Positions 20,901 through 33,440 of a stretch of DNA of 64,000 nucleotides are shown here, one piece after another. The notes below the pieces were generated by a model. That model saw only the letters and a list, made by a program, of their open reading frames with translations. It searched no databases and was not told the DNA's origin. Origin of the DNA: Bolinopsis microptera. Lineage: Eukaryota > Ctenophora > Tentaculata > Lobata > Bolinopsidae. Position 1 is the stretch's first letter, and each line of letters begins with the position of its first letter. The translations under genes were made by a program, and so were the position numbers. The DNA is taken from the NCBI RefSeq assembly GCF_026151205.1, contig NC_087074.1, positions 6,262,001 to 6,326,000 of the forward strand, written 5' to 3'.

Positions 20901-23900
20901 ACCCCCCGTATCGTCCAAGTCCACCGGTCGTCCCCGTCGCGTCAACCCGACCGTTTCAGTCCCCCCACCGACCGTCGTACCCCAGGACCCCTCCCCCACC
21001 CCCTCCACGCCAAACGCCCAGTAACCAGCGTCTCCCCCCCGAATGTCGTCCCCGGCTTATCCCAAACGCCCCGCGCCCCCCTCGTCCAGATTTTTATACC
21101 GTACGTCCCCCCGCCCGTTGCCGTCCCCGGCCCCTCCCCCGTCCGCGCACCGCCACCACACTCCCGTTACCGTATATCCTCCGTACCCCTCCAGCCCGAA
21201 GTCCGCCCCTCCGTCCGTCCCCCCGCCCCCCTGCGCGGCCCCCCCAGTCCCCGCCGCCCAGTCCGCACGTCCACCGCCTCCCGTCCGTATCCCCCCCCAC
21301 CCGCCCACCCCCACAGTATGAACCGTGCGCCCCGTCGGCCCGCCGCCCGTACACCCCCGCCTCGTCCCCGTCCCCCCGCGCGTCCCAGTCGTCCCCCCGT
21401 CCCGTATCACCCCGGCCCCCCCGTGCACGCCGCCCATCGCACCCCCGTCCCCCGCCCGCGTACGGTCGCCCCCCCCACGTCACCCCTACCGGTCACCCCC
21501 CCCCAGCCCCCGTATCAGTCCGTCGTATCCCCGCCCGTCATTCCCCCCCCCGCGCCCCCGCCCCGGTCGTCGCCGCCGTCTATTGCCGGGACCCGTGCCC
21601 CGTCACCGTATCCCGTCCCGCAACCCCGCCCCGCCGTCCTCCCAACCGTCCGTTCCCGTCCGTCCGTCGTCCGTGTCCCGTTACGTCGCGACGTATACGT
21701 CCCCCGACACAGCGCCACGTCCGCGTCACCGTCCGTCACCCCCCCCGTCCCCGCACGGTACGCCGTCGCCCATCCCCCCGTCCCCTCCTCCGTCCGTATA
21801 TCCGTCAACACCAGCGTCCTACCGTACGCGCCGCCGTCGCCCCCCGACACCGGTCCCCGCGTCCGCCCCCCCCGCGGAAGTCCCCCCCATCCCCCCATCG
21901 GCCCGTCCCACGTCCGTCCGCCACGCGCCCCCCGCCCCCCCCCCCCCGCCCCGTCCGTCGTCCGCGTCCCCCAGTCCCGTCTGCGCCCCCCGCCCACGTA
22001 TCACCCGCCGCCGTCGCCCGTCTGCGCCCCCCGGTCGACCGCCGCTCCCGTCCGTAGTCGTCCCTCCCGTCTCGCCCCCCCGTTACCCGTCAGCCCCCCC
22101 CCCCGCCGCCTCCGTCCCCCCCCGCGTCGGTCTCCCACCCCCCCTGTACCCGTCCACACCCCCCACGTCCCCGTCCGTATCCCCGTCGCCCTGTCTTCGC
22201 GTATCGTCCCCCCCCCCCCCGACGCCCGCCCGACGTCTCGCCCCGCCCCTAAGTATCCGCCCCCGTTCTCCTTTCCCCACCCAGGGGCATGACCGTCCGC
22301 GTATGTACGCACGTATTCGCCCCCCCCCAGTATCCGCCCGCGGGTATCCCCCCGTCGCGTCCACGCCCCCCCGCTCCGAGTCACGGAGCCCGTCGTCCCG
22401 CCCTCGTCGCCAGCCCGCAACCGCAGGCCCCTGTCAGTCAGTCCCGTCCCGCGCATGACGTACCCCGGGCCGCCGTATCGTCCCGTATCGGACGCGTAAG
22501 CCCGTAGTCAAGTCCCCGGCGTCGTGCGCACCCGTCCAGTCGCCCTCCGTACGTCCACCACTATCACTCCCCCCACAGTGGTCGGCAAGTCCGTCACCCA
22601 AAGTATCCCCCACCGCGTTCACGTCGTCCCCCCCGTACACACGGTCTATCCGGCGTACCCCGTCCCCTCCCCCGTATGTCGCCCAGTCGTAGCCACTCGT
22701 TAGTCCACGTATCCCAGTCGTCCCGTCCGCGTCCCCCCCCGTCGGCCCGCCGTATCACGTCCGAGCGTATCGTCAGTCCGTCCGCCCCCACGTATCTACA
22801 GTCCCTGATACGTCCGTCCGTCGTCGGCCCCCGCCCGCCTCCGCGTCCCCCCCGCGATCCCAGGTCCCCTCCGCGACTCCCACCGGCCGTACAGGCGCCT
22901 GTCCGTTCCCGTCCTCGTCCGCGTCCGCGTCCCCCACGTCGTGTTCTGCGCCTGCCGGCCCGCCGGTCCCGTACCCGCCCCAAACGCCGTACCCCACTAG
23001 TCCCACGTCGTCCCCTCGGCGTCCGCTGGTCCCGCCGCGCGTCCCTTCCCCCCACCCCGCTCCCGCGCCCCGCCGACCGCGCCGTCAGTCCGCCCGCCGG
23101 CCTCCCCCCCCCGCCGCCCCCGGTACGTTCGTCCCGTTCGCCCCCACGCCCTGGAGTTCTCCGTAGCGTCGTCCGTAGTCGTAATCCCTCCCGTCCCTCC
23201 CCGTCCCCCCCACCCGTATCGCCCCGCGTCACCCCAGTCACCGTCCGTCCCTACCCGTACACGCGTCACGGCCGTCCTCCGTACGTCCCCCGTTCGCCGT
23301 CCGAAGTCCCCTGCGAGCCGTCGCGTCCCGCTGTCCCCGCCCCGTATGCCCCGTCCCTCGTCGTCCGTCTAACCCCCGTCCCGCCCGCACGCCGTCCCCC
23401 CCCCGGTCGCCGTCCCACCCGTACACCCACCCCCCCGCCCCACACCCCGTCCCCGCCCCCGTCCGTCCTGTCCCCGTCCCCCCGCCACCGCGTCCCCCCC
23501 GGTATCCCCGTACCCCCCCCCCGTCCGCCGTTCCCCACCGGTCTGCCCCGTCGTCCCCCCGCCCCGTCGCCCGTCCTGCGGTCGCGGCCCGTACGGTCAC
23601 CCACGTCCCCGTCCCCCCCCTCGTCCCCGTACCCCCCGCCGTCCCGTCCCCGTCGTTCCGTCGCGCAGTATCCCCGTCCCCCCACCGTTGACGCCTCCCC
23701 CGCGCTCTCCGAGCACGACGTCCCGTTCGCCCACGTCCCCCCCCCCGTCCTCGTCACCCCCGTCCCCCCCCCCCGCACCCCCGCCCGTGCCCATACCACC
23801 GTAGGCGACGTCATCACCTCCGCACCGGCCGCCCACAAGCCTCCCCGCCCAGCCCCCGTCTCGCGTCGGCGGTCCGCCACGGTCCCCCACGTCCTCCGTA

Positions 23901-26900
23901 TAGGCAGCCCGTCTGTCCCCAGTCGTCCAAGCCCGATAGCCCACCTGACGCTCGTCGGCCGGTATCCACACGTATCCCCCCCCCCCAGTCGTCGACGTCG
24001 CTGCTACCGTTTTCCGTTCGTCCGCGTCGCCGTCCGCGTCGTCTCCCCCCCCCCTCTCGCACCCTCGCAGACCCGTCTCCCCGTATCCCTCCCCCCGCCA
24101 CCGTATCGGCCCCGTCAGTCCCCGTCCCCCTCCGTCGCGCCCGTATCCACCGTTTCCCTGTCCCACCCGTCCACCGTCACCGCACCCCTCCCCACGTCCG
24201 TCCCCACGCCCCGATGTCGTCCCCGACGAAGTCCCCCCCCGCTACCCACGACCGTCGCGTGTCGTACCAGTCCCCCGCCCGGGCCCGACGTTCCCGACTC
24301 CCCCTCCCACCACCCGTCCCCCGTATCGTCCGTCCGCTTTCGTCCCCGTCGCGTACCCGTCCGTAGCGTCGCCCCCCGTCCGCCCCGCCTCGTACCCCGC
24401 TCCGCTCCCCCCCCGTCCCCCGTCGTCCAACGCGTGGCGTATCCGGGGCCACCTCTCACACGAGTACCCCTCCGTATCGTACCCCACGTCCCGTATCTGC
24501 CGCCACCCCCACCGCCCGCTGCCCCCGTCGTCCAGTCGACGGTAAAGTCCCCCCCGCCCGCCCCGAACCTCCGTCCCGTCCCAGTACCGCCGCGTCGTAT
24601 ACCCGTCGCCCCAGTCCACGTAAACGGTACCGTATACACGTCCTAGTCCGTCAGCCCAGTCCCACACGCGCGTCCGGAGTTTTACCCCCGTCCACCAGCG
24701 CCGTCCAGTCGTCCATCCGTGGTCCCCCCCCTCCCGCCGTACTCCGCGGAAGTACGGTACGTTTACCACCCCCTCCTGCCCCCGTGTCGCCAGCAGCCCG
24801 TCCGTCCCGCCGCGCCTCCCCCCGCACCCGTCCAGAGTATCCCGTAGCCGTCAAATCCCCCCCCGTATCGCCCGTTCCCGCCGTCCGACGGGTCTCGTCC
24901 CCGCCCCTCGCGGCCCGGTACCCCCGTCCGGTCCCCCCGTCGTCCCCCCCCCTCGTCGTCGGCCCGTCCGCGTACCTTCCCCGCACCGGTTCGTACCCTC
25001 GTCCGACGTACGCCAGCCCCCGTACCCCAGTCGTACCCCCCGCCCCCAGCCCCCGTTTTCCACCGCGCCCCCCAGGTCCCGTCCGTTGGTCCGGCTGGTC
25101 CCACGTCTCCCGGCCCCACACGAAGCGCCGTAGTCCCGTCCCCAGTCGGTCGTAACCCCCGGCGCCACCAGTTATCCGTCGACCCCCGCGACGCGTCCGC
25201 GTCCCCGACCGGTCCCGTACGTCCCCCCTGTCCTCGTCCCCGCCGCGCGTAGGAACGTCCCCAACCCCCGCAATGCCCCCAGTGTATCCCCGTCCATCCA
25301 GTATCCCCACCCGCCCCCGCGTCCCCCCGCCCCCCGTCCCGCCCCCCCCCCGTCGTCACCAACTTCCCGTCCCCCCGTCCCGTCCCGCCGAGGCCCCCCA
25401 CCCCCGGTACCTCCCCCCCACGTAAAACGCGTACCCGTCTAGGTCGTTCCCCACACCAGTACGTCCCCGAGCCCCCCCCCGTCCCGCCCCCCTCCCCCCC
25501 CGCGCGTTCGCGTCAGGCTCCGTACCCCCCGCCCCCCCCGTCGTACCCCCCCCCGTCGCCACCCCGTCCACACCCCGTGTTCCCTGGTCACACTCTACCG
25601 CCGCGTCGTCCCCCCCGTCCCCGTTAGCGTTGCGGCCCCCCACCCCGTCGTCCCACCCCCGCGGTCCCCGTCAGTCATGCGTCACGACGCCGTTCCCGTA
25701 TAAGGCCGCCTCCCCCCCGCGTCCCGTTGTCCAGTACCCGCGTCGGTCAACCGTCCCCGCGCCCCACTAGGTCCCGTATCCCGTACCAGCCGACGTACCG
25801 AGTCAACACCCCCCCACGCTCCCCCCCCCACGCGGCCCCCCACCATACCGCGAGTCCGTTCGTTACCGCAACCGCCAGCCCGTCACCGTCCGGTTCCCGT
25901 CCGGTATTATCCCCGTCCGCCGTCCCCGTCCCCCCGTTACCAACCGACGTCACGTCGCGTCCCGCCGCCGGTCCGCCGGTCACCTTCCGCAGTTTCAGTA
26001 CCCCCCTAGCGTACCCCCCCCGCCACGACGCCCACGTCACCGTATCCGTAGCGGCTGCCCGCCCGTACCCGTAGCGTCGGCCACGCCCGTCCGTAACGGC
26101 CAGTGTGTTCCATCCCACGCCCGAACGTCGTCTCCCCCCCCCTCCCCGACGTACGCGTCCCGAATCGACGTCCCCGCCCCCCGCCGGGCGTACGCCCCCC
26201 CCCCCACCGTCGCCGTCCACGTCCTGCCGCCCGCCCCGTCCCCGCCCCCTGCCCCGTCCTCGTCGTATATCCGCGTCGGTCCGTCTCTAACGTCCCGCTG
26301 GTCCCAGTACCCCCACGTCGTCCGTCCCGTCCGTCCCCCCCCCCGCCGTCCGTCCGTCACCCAGCGCGCGTCCAGATTCCCGCCCCGCTCCGCCCGCCGC
26401 CCCCCCCCAGTACGCGCCCCCCGCCCGTACGGTACGTAATCCCCCCCACCCCACCCGCTACGTCCGTACGTCCGCCCTGACACCCCCACCCCCGTCGTCG
26501 TTCCCCCCTACTACTCCCCGTCGTCCGTCCGAGCACCCCGTATTCGCCCGTCCTCGCCCCCCGCGTTCCCGTCCCGCGTTGCCCCCCCCCGCGTCCTCAC
26601 GTCCCGGCCCCCGCCCCCCGCGGCCGCCCACCCCCCGTCGTCCCCGCGCCACGTCGCCGGTCCGCCCCCCGCCCGTATCGCCCCTGACTCGTGCCCCCCG
26701 ACCGTCACCCGTCCCCCGCCCCCCGAACCGCCACCGCGTCAGCCCACCCGCCCCAGTCCCCCCGAAGTAGTCGTTCCCCGCCGCCCCCCCCCGTCCGTCG
26801 CAGGTATCGTGCCGCGAGTCCCCTCGTCCTACCACACGGTCGTCCACGTGTCGCGCCGCAGCCCCGTCGGCCACCGTTACGCCGCGTATACCCCACCAGT

Positions 26901-29900
26901 AGTATCTGGAGTATCCCAGTATCCTCCCCCCTCCGAGCCCCCCGTACCGTCCGTCACGTCCCGTTTCACCCCCCCGTCGCACGTCAGTCGTCCCCGTACG
27001 CCCGGGCCCCAGCCGCCCCCGTCGTTCCACGTACACCCCGGTCGTCGTCGTCGCCGTCCGTAGTCCCCCCGTCCTCGTCGTCCCCCCGTCCGTCTCGCAC
27101 CCCCCTGTCCGCGTCCCCCCGTCCACGTATCCCCACCCGTCCCCCCCACCCACCCGTCAGTACGTTTAGTATTCCCCCACCCGTCCCGACCACCCGCGAC
27201 CCCAGTCGCCCGCCCCCCCCCCCCCCCCACACCCCGTCCCCCCCCCCGTATCCGTCCCCACCACACCGTCCCCCGTCCCGTATCCCGTCCTCCCCCACGC
27301 CCCCAAAACGTACCTGCGCCGCCGTATAACTCCGTCCCGGCCGACCCAGTCGTCCGGGTACCCCCCCGGCGTCGGAGTCCGTCAGGTCGTGTGTCGTGTC
27401 CAAGTCCCCGGTCCGTTCTCCCGCCCGCCCGCGCACCCGTATTCCCCCCCCACTGTACCACGTCGCGCTCGTCCCTCTCGTCCCACCCCCGGTCGCGGTC
27501 CCCTGCTCCGTCTGTCCCCCCCCCCGCCCCCCCCGCCCCCTCGTCCCCCCCCCCCCACCCCACCCGTGTCCCCGTCCCCGTCCCGCCTCCCCGTCCCCTC
27601 GTACCGTCCCGCCCCCCACGAACCCGCGTCACGTTCCGTTCGGTCGTATATCTCGGCCCCGTATCCAGCCCGGCCCCCGCGCCCCCCCCAGCCCCAGACC
27701 CCACCTTCGTCCGCTCCGTCGTCGGTCCCCCCCGCGTCCCCCCCCCCGTATCGTCGGCAACGTCGCCCCACCCGCCCGTATCCAGTCGCCGTACCGTACG
27801 CCCCGTACCGTCCCGCCCGTCGGCGCGTCCCCCGTCACCCCCCGCGTCGTCCCCCACGCCACACCCGGGGTCGTCCCGTCGTCCCGCGCCGCCTACCGCC
27901 TCCTAGTCGTACTGACGGTATCGTCCACGGTCCACCACCCACCCCGTCCTCCGTCCACCCCGCCCCGTACCCCCCCCCGTCGCGTACCGGTCCGTCCCCC
28001 GCCCCGTACCGTCGTCTCCCCACCGTACCCTCCTGGCCCCGGATGTCACCAGCGTCCCGTCCTCCCGTCTCCCGTCCCCCCCTGCAGCCCCGCACGTCCC
28101 GGTCCCGCGCCCCGTACCCCTCGTCCCCGCGTCCCGTCCCCCGTTCTCGTCCCCCACCGTACCACCCGTCCCATCGTCCCCAGTACCCCGGCGTCCTAAT
28201 TCCGCCACCCCGCACGCCAGCCGTAGCCGCGCGTTCCCCCTCGCCACGTCCGTCACCCCTCCCACCCGCCCGTCCGCTGCCGCGTGGCCGTCGCTCCCGC
28301 ACCTGCCCCCGTCGTCCCTCCCCCCCCACCCCGCCCGCCCCGCGCCCACCCCCCTGGCCCCGTTGACGTATCCCCCGTTCGCGTCCGCACGCCCCGTCCC
28401 CTTCCGCGTCCCCGTACCGTCCGTATTACCCCACGTCCCCCGTACCCGCCCTCGTCCGCCCCCCCCCCCTCGCCCCCGCCCCGTCCCCCCTGTCCCGGCG
28501 GAGTCACCCCGTCTCGTACTGCCTATGCCGCACGTCCCCGTATACGTCCCCCCGTCCCCCGCCGCCGTTCCGTCCGTATCGACCCGTATCGTCACCCGTC
28601 CCCCCCCCCCGCGTACGTCCGCGTCGTCCGCGCGCCTCCCCCGCATGTATCCCCGTCGGCGTTACATCGGTCGCCACGTATCCCCCCGCCCAACCGTCGT
28701 CACCGTCCCCCCCCGCGCGTATATCCGCGTCGGCGCGTCCCCCCGCGTCCCCGTCCCCCCGCGCCCGTCCGTCCCATGAGTCCCGTACCCCCCCCCCGTC
28801 CGTCGTCCCTGTGGTCCGTATCCCGGATCCACGTCCCCCCGTAACCCCGTCGTATCCCCCGGCCGGTTCCCCCCGTACGTCGGTATCGGTCGTCCCGTCC
28901 GCGTCGTCCCCCCCCCCCACGTCGTATCCCCTGTATCCCCGCGTATCCGTCTGTCCCCCCCCGCGTCGTATCGTCGTCCGGTACGTATCCCCGAAAGTTT
29001 CGTCACCCCCCGTTATCGTCGTCAACCGCCGTTCGCTGTCGTCCCCCCGTCCGTCCCCGTATCACCTCCCCTCGCCGTATCCGTATGGCCGTCCCGTACC
29101 CCGTCCCCGTATAACGCCCCGTCCCCCCCCCCCCCCCACCACCCCCACGCGTCTCCACCCCGTCCAGTCCGCCCGTCGCCGCTCCGCGCCGTCGTCCGAA
29201 CGTCGCCCAGTCCCTCGCGCCCGCCACTCGCGTCAGTACCCGGCCACGCGCGCCGGTGTCCACGGCGATCGCCTGGCCGACGTGTCCCCTGTCGCAGCGT
29301 CGTCGTCCCCGTCCGGTCTCCGACCTGTCGTCGTATCCGTCCCCCGTACCGGGCCCAGCCCACCGTTCCGCGTCACCGGTCCGTTCGTCCGCGCTGTCCG
29401 CGCTGCCGCCCGCGTACCCTCCCCCCCCCCCCCGCCCGTACCGTACGTCCCCGCGTCCCCCCGTACCGTCCCCCGTCCGCCCCCACGTCCACCCGTATCC
29501 GCCACCCTCGGCTCCCCGTCGTCACGTAGTATCCGCGTCCCCGTGTACCCGTATCCGTCCCCCGTCGCGGCCGAGTCCCGTGCCCGTCAGTCGTCCCCGG
29601 TCCCGTATCCGCGTCCGTCCAACCCCCGTATACGTCCCCGTACCCGCGCGTCCTCCACCCCCGTCCCGTCGTCCGTATCACCCCGTACCGTATCGTCGCC
29701 TCGTCCCGTCCCCCCGCGCGTCGTCCGTCCGTCGAACCCGTCCCCGTCACATGCGAGCGTATACGTCCAACGTCGGTCGTACCTTATCCCCCCGAGTCCC
29801 CCCCCTCCCTCGTCGTCGTCCCCCCCCGTCGTCGCGGATAGTCCCGTCCGCCCCCGCCAGTCGTACCCGTATCCCCCCGTCCCCCGTTCTCACCCACCAC

Positions 29901-30340
29901 CCTGTCCGCCCGTCGACGCCGTCCCCCTCCGTATCCCCCGCGTATCCGCCACCCACCTGGATCGCAAGTCCGGCTATCGTCCGCCCGCTCAGCCACGTGC
30001 CGCGCAGTCGTTCCGTCCCCCCCCCCGTCCCGGTCCCGCCCGTCTCCCGTATCGTCACGTCCCGCGTCCGTCCCCCCCCCCCCGCCCCGCCCCCCCACGG
30101 CCGCACGTCGCGCCCGTCGTCGTCCCCCGTTCCCCCCGTCCCCACCTCCCCGTGTACCGTCCCCCGTCCCCACCCCCGCCACCGTCCCCCTTCGTCCCCC
30201 CGCGTCGCACCCCCGTCCCGCGTCCGTCCTCCGCCCCCGCCCGCCGTCCGCGGCCGCAGGTCCAGTTATAACCGTTGCCAGTCCCGTCGTCCTCCCCCCG
30301 CCCCGTATAGTCCGTCCCCCACCCCGCCCCCGTCTGTACC
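14905..30340. repeat. 15.4-kb C-rich low-complexity block
   Basis: The plus strand is dominated by C. In 14941-15000 I count 38 C, 11 T, 8 G and 3 A, and in 25501-25560 36 C, 13 G, 8 T, 3 A. Most G lies in CG, usually followed by T; the recurrent words are CGTCC, CCCCGT and CGTAT, without a fixed tandem period I can see. Borders with AT-rich DNA are abrupt at both ends. The long Pro/Arg/Ser (plus) and Gly/Arg/Thr (minus) ORFs exist because stop codons are rare in this composition; they lack domains, introns and starts worth annotating. A diverged satellite or an assembly/base-calling artefact are both possible. Confidence 0.85.
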
Positions 30341-30722
30341 CTATTTGATCATTTTGAGCCAATAAAATTTTTTTAGAATTTTGCTAATTAGTTAATTGAT
30401 AATTATCCAATTAACTTATTATCTGACGTAAAAATTGTTTGAATAAAAGTTTTTCTTCCTGATAATATGAACACACTCGATTGATCCGCAACCTTTTACG
30501 ATGTTCACAACTAAAGATATTCGACAAACAAGAAAGGTGGTAAAAAGTGGTAAAGTGGCAAAAAGTGGCCTTACGACACGTGGAAAAGTTTGGAAAAGTT
30601 GGTCAGCCATAAAGGACATCTATTAGGACTCAAAAACGTCAAAAGTCCTTTGTAAGCTTTGCGTGTCAGCAGATCGATTTTTTCAGACGGATCTGTCTGT
30701 ACTATTAGTGCAACAAATTAAC

Positions 30723-30768
30723 CTAATGTTCCTTGCTCGAATGGGAGATTTTCCACCAAATCCGATAC
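30723..30768 (-). CDS. Second mannosidase copy, exon 3
   Basis: 46 nt, VSDLVENLPFEQGTL plus one base, acceptor TTTCAG, donor GTTAAT, phase 1; the same length and phase as the intact gene's exon 3. Confidence 0.72.
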
Positions 30769-30860
30769 CTGAAATGAATTTATGAGCCGTAGAAATATTT
30801 ATTGACCATAATTGACTTTCACGATCAGAAGCAACAAAGTATAACTTCTTTTCCACTAAC

Positions 30861-31834
30861 CTGCAGATCCGCCCCATTGTGATGTACCTACACTTAGTAA
30901 CTTACCTGCAGATCCGCCCCATTGTGATGTATACACTTAGCAACTAACCTGCAGATCCGCCCCATTGTGATGTATACCCTTAGTAACTAACCTGCAGATC
31001 AGCCCCATTGTGATGTGTACCCTTAGTAACTAACCTGCAGATCCGCCCCATTGTGATGTATACCCTTAGTAACTAACCTGCAGATCCGCCCCATTGTGAT
31101 GTATACCCTGGCCTTAGTTACTAACCTGCAGATCCGCAGTCCGCACCATTGTGATATATATATCCTTAGTAACTAACCTGCAGATCCGCCCCATTGTGAT
31201 GTATACCCTTAGTAACTAACCTAAAGATCCGCCCCATTGTGATGTATACACTTAGTAACTAACCTAAAGATCCGCCCCATTGTGATGTATACACTTAGTA
31301 ACTAACCTGCAGATCCGCCCCATTGTGATGTATAGTGTATACCCTTAGTAACTAACCTGCAGATCCGCACCATTGTGATGTATACCCTGGCCTTAGTTAC
31401 TAACCTGCAGATCCGCCCCATTGTGATGTATACCCTTAGTAACTAACCTGCAGATCCGCCCCATTGTGATGTATACCCTTAGTAACTAACCTGCAGATCC
31501 GCCCCATTGTGATGTATACCCTTAGTAACTAACCTAAAGATCCGCCCCATTGTGATGTATACCCTTAGTAACTAACCTGCAGATCCGCACCATTGTGATG
31601 TATACCCTTAGTAACTAACCTGCAGATCCGCCCCATTGTGATGTATACCCTTAGTAACTAACCTGCAGATCCGCCCCATTTTGATGTATACCCTTAGTAA
31701 CTAACCTGCAGATCCGCACCATTGTGATGTATACCCTTAGTAACTAACCTGCAGATCCGCCCCATTGTGATGTATGCCCTTAGTAACTAACCTGCAGATC
31801 CGCCCCATTGTGATGTATACCCTTAGTAGGGGAA
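30861..31834 (-). repeat. 43-bp tandem array made from an exon/intron junction, 22 units
   Basis: Units start (plus strand) at 30861, 30906, 30949, 30992, 31035, 31078, 31126, 31179, 31221, 31264, 31307, 31357, 31405, 31448, 31491, 31534, 31577, 31620, 31663, 31706, 31749 and 31792. On the minus strand each unit holds the last ~30 bp of exon 2 (TATACATCACAATGGGG, GCGGATCTGCAG) plus a GTTAGT donor and a few intron bases. Unit 22 abuts the unique exon and unit 1 abuts the unique intron, so the array arose by duplicating the splice junction. Three units (31221, 31264, 31534) have CTAAAG for CTGCAG. Confidence 0.92.
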
Positions 31835-31971
31835 CATCTATTTTGGACGCTTTCAGCTCTTCCTTCCATTGTGCAGTGTCCGGATGAGAAGATGGTTTGA
31901 GATGTGATAACAGGGGAAGACTCACTCGTAGTCAAGGATGCCAAGGTAGGGGTTGAACACTGTCCATAAAG
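31792..31971 (-). CDS. Second mannosidase copy, exon 2
   Basis: 60 codons, acceptor TTTCAG, donor GTTAGT, phase 0 both sides. It starts LYGQCSTPTLASLTTSESSP and ends [21 protein letters not shown]. Only the first donor (after 31792) keeps the frame open; reading into the next 43-bp unit gives VSY and a TAA. Confidence 0.7.
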
Positions 31972-32328
31972 CTGAAACTAAAACATTTTGCTGTATTTGT
32001 GCCCTGTTTGGATTATATAAATACGAGTGTCATAAGTATAAGTCTTGTGCATATTACAACTTACAAGTGTTATAAGTTTTGTCAGTTTGCCTGAAAGCTT
32101 CTAATTCAAATTTTAATTAGGATGTTCTAGGGAGAAAAGGAATGAGAACTAAAATGTTTTTAGCAATTTGCGGGCAGAAGGATATTGAATACTAAATTCA
32201 ATGAATTTGGTGAGTATTCCCGTGATCACCTGAAATCAGCTCAAAAGGTTAATTACCGGTTTTAATTTGTTGGTCAACTTTTATCTTGAAATGAACTAAC
32301 ACGTCCTAAACTATGAAAAATCACTTAC

Positions 32329-32421
32329 CGTGTCATTTAAACTGTGTATGGCGAAGATGGATAAAATACCAAGAATACCCAACAGTCCTATCTTCCTTAA
32401 TGTACAAATCCTCATACTCAT
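32329..32421 (-). CDS. Second mannosidase copy, exon 1
   Basis: 31 codons from ATG: MSMRICTLRKIGLLGILGIL then SIFAIHSLNDT, a short basic tail and signal anchor, with a GTAAGT donor (phase 0). A four-codon upstream ORF (ATG at 32433, ending in TAA) precedes it. Confidence 0.7.
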
Positions 32422-33219
32422 TACTCAATACTCATGTGACACCAGTGACCCTAAATGAAAATTTGGAACAGTCAGTTTCAATTAATTCAATGCTGATAAC
32501 TCAGAATTATACGAAACGAAACGAAACACTTTATTTACTACCCCGCTACTATGCGACAAAGATATTGTATAATATATAGCTAAATAATTAAATAATTACA
32601 AAATAAAAGCAGTAAGAAACGAGCATGCAATGCTCGTTGTATTCTACCATTCTAGTGATCTTGAAATGGTTCTCATTATAACGCAGGACCCTTAAAAGGA
32701 ATTTACTAATTTTATCTCAAAGTCAACAGTGAATTGGTATTTAAGGAAGGAGTTAATTTCACCAGCTCCATAAGTATCCTTAATTTTGGTTTCGTTATTT
32801 TCTTTATCATTTCAGTGCCTTCCTTTCTCCTTTTTTAATAAGCAGTCCTGTATAACATATATAATATAACTACGTCTGTTTGAAGCTGATGATTGTTTTG
32901 ACATTATGTTTCTACTCGCTAATAATTGATAATCGATGCCGCACACAAAAATCATGGCATTGATTAACTCCAAGTGTGCTACTAAACGCACACTCAACAT
33001 GTTTCAATACCTCCCTCCAGGCACACTTTACAATTAAAATTACTGCTGGAACGAAGGAACATGGACTGCAACCCAGGAATCAACTACCTACTAAGCTGCC
33101 ATGAACGCTTAACATTGATAATTGGTTTGGTATCGGAGTTACAATTTTCTCATTTCCAACCTTTGAGCTAATGAATAACCTTACGTCATTATTTTTTATT
33201 TTTACAAAACTTGAGGACA
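32422..33219. other. Probable 5' region of the truncated mannosidase copy
   Basis: AT-rich, no other coding signal. The promoter of the minus-strand copy would lie here, but I cannot point to a specific site. Confidence 0.3.
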
Positions 33220-33440
33220 ATTTATAATTTTGAAGCATGTAGGACACACAGCGGTCGGGCGCCAAAAAACTGTAGGGGGGCCAAAATACCTTTAAACCTT
33301 TAACGTTATACCACCATATTGCGGGTAAAACCTATATTTACAGTTATGCACTCAAAGCTGAGTCGGATTTCCAGGGGACGAGATAGGGGACGGGACACAA
33401 ACGCAAATGTAAAAACAAAATATCCCTAACAACACGTACA
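33220..33440. repeat. Diverged dispersed repeat, copy A
   Basis: Shares ATGTAGGACACACAGC, CACTCAAAGC(T/C)GAGT and AATGTAAAAACA with 34165-34385 in the same order and orientation. Two old copies of one element about 945 bp apart. Confidence 0.6.

Larger units (their letters stand above)
30723..32421 (-). pseudogene. Truncated second alpha-mannosidase II gene, exons 1-3 only
   Basis: On the minus strand, exon 1 (32421-32329), exon 2 (31971-31792) and exon 3 (30768-30723) reproduce exons 1-3 of the 613-8500 gene. The phases are identical (0, 0, 1), exon 3 is the same length (46 nt) and the protein ends match ([15 protein letters not shown], then VSDLVENLPF against [10 protein letters not shown]). 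The frames are open and the splice sites intact, so the copy was or is expressed at least in part. No catalytic exon follows: the C-rich block starts 383 bp downstream, and I see no GH38 motif on the minus strand between 8.6 and 14.9 kb. It encodes only tail, membrane anchor and stem. Alternative: an intact gene broken by misassembly around the C-rich block. Confidence 0.75.

Noticed and set aside
14775-30365. Dozens of overlapping ORFs of up to 656 codons on both strands (Pro/Arg/Ser-rich and Gly/Arg/Thr-rich).
   Set aside because: They follow from a C-dominated composition that rarely makes stop codons. They overlap in many frames, have no domain, no splice structure and no conserved start.
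30861-31834. Possible CRISPR-like direct repeat array.
   Set aside because: Units are contiguous with no spacers, the context is a spliced eukaryotic gene, and the unit is a copied exon/intron junction.
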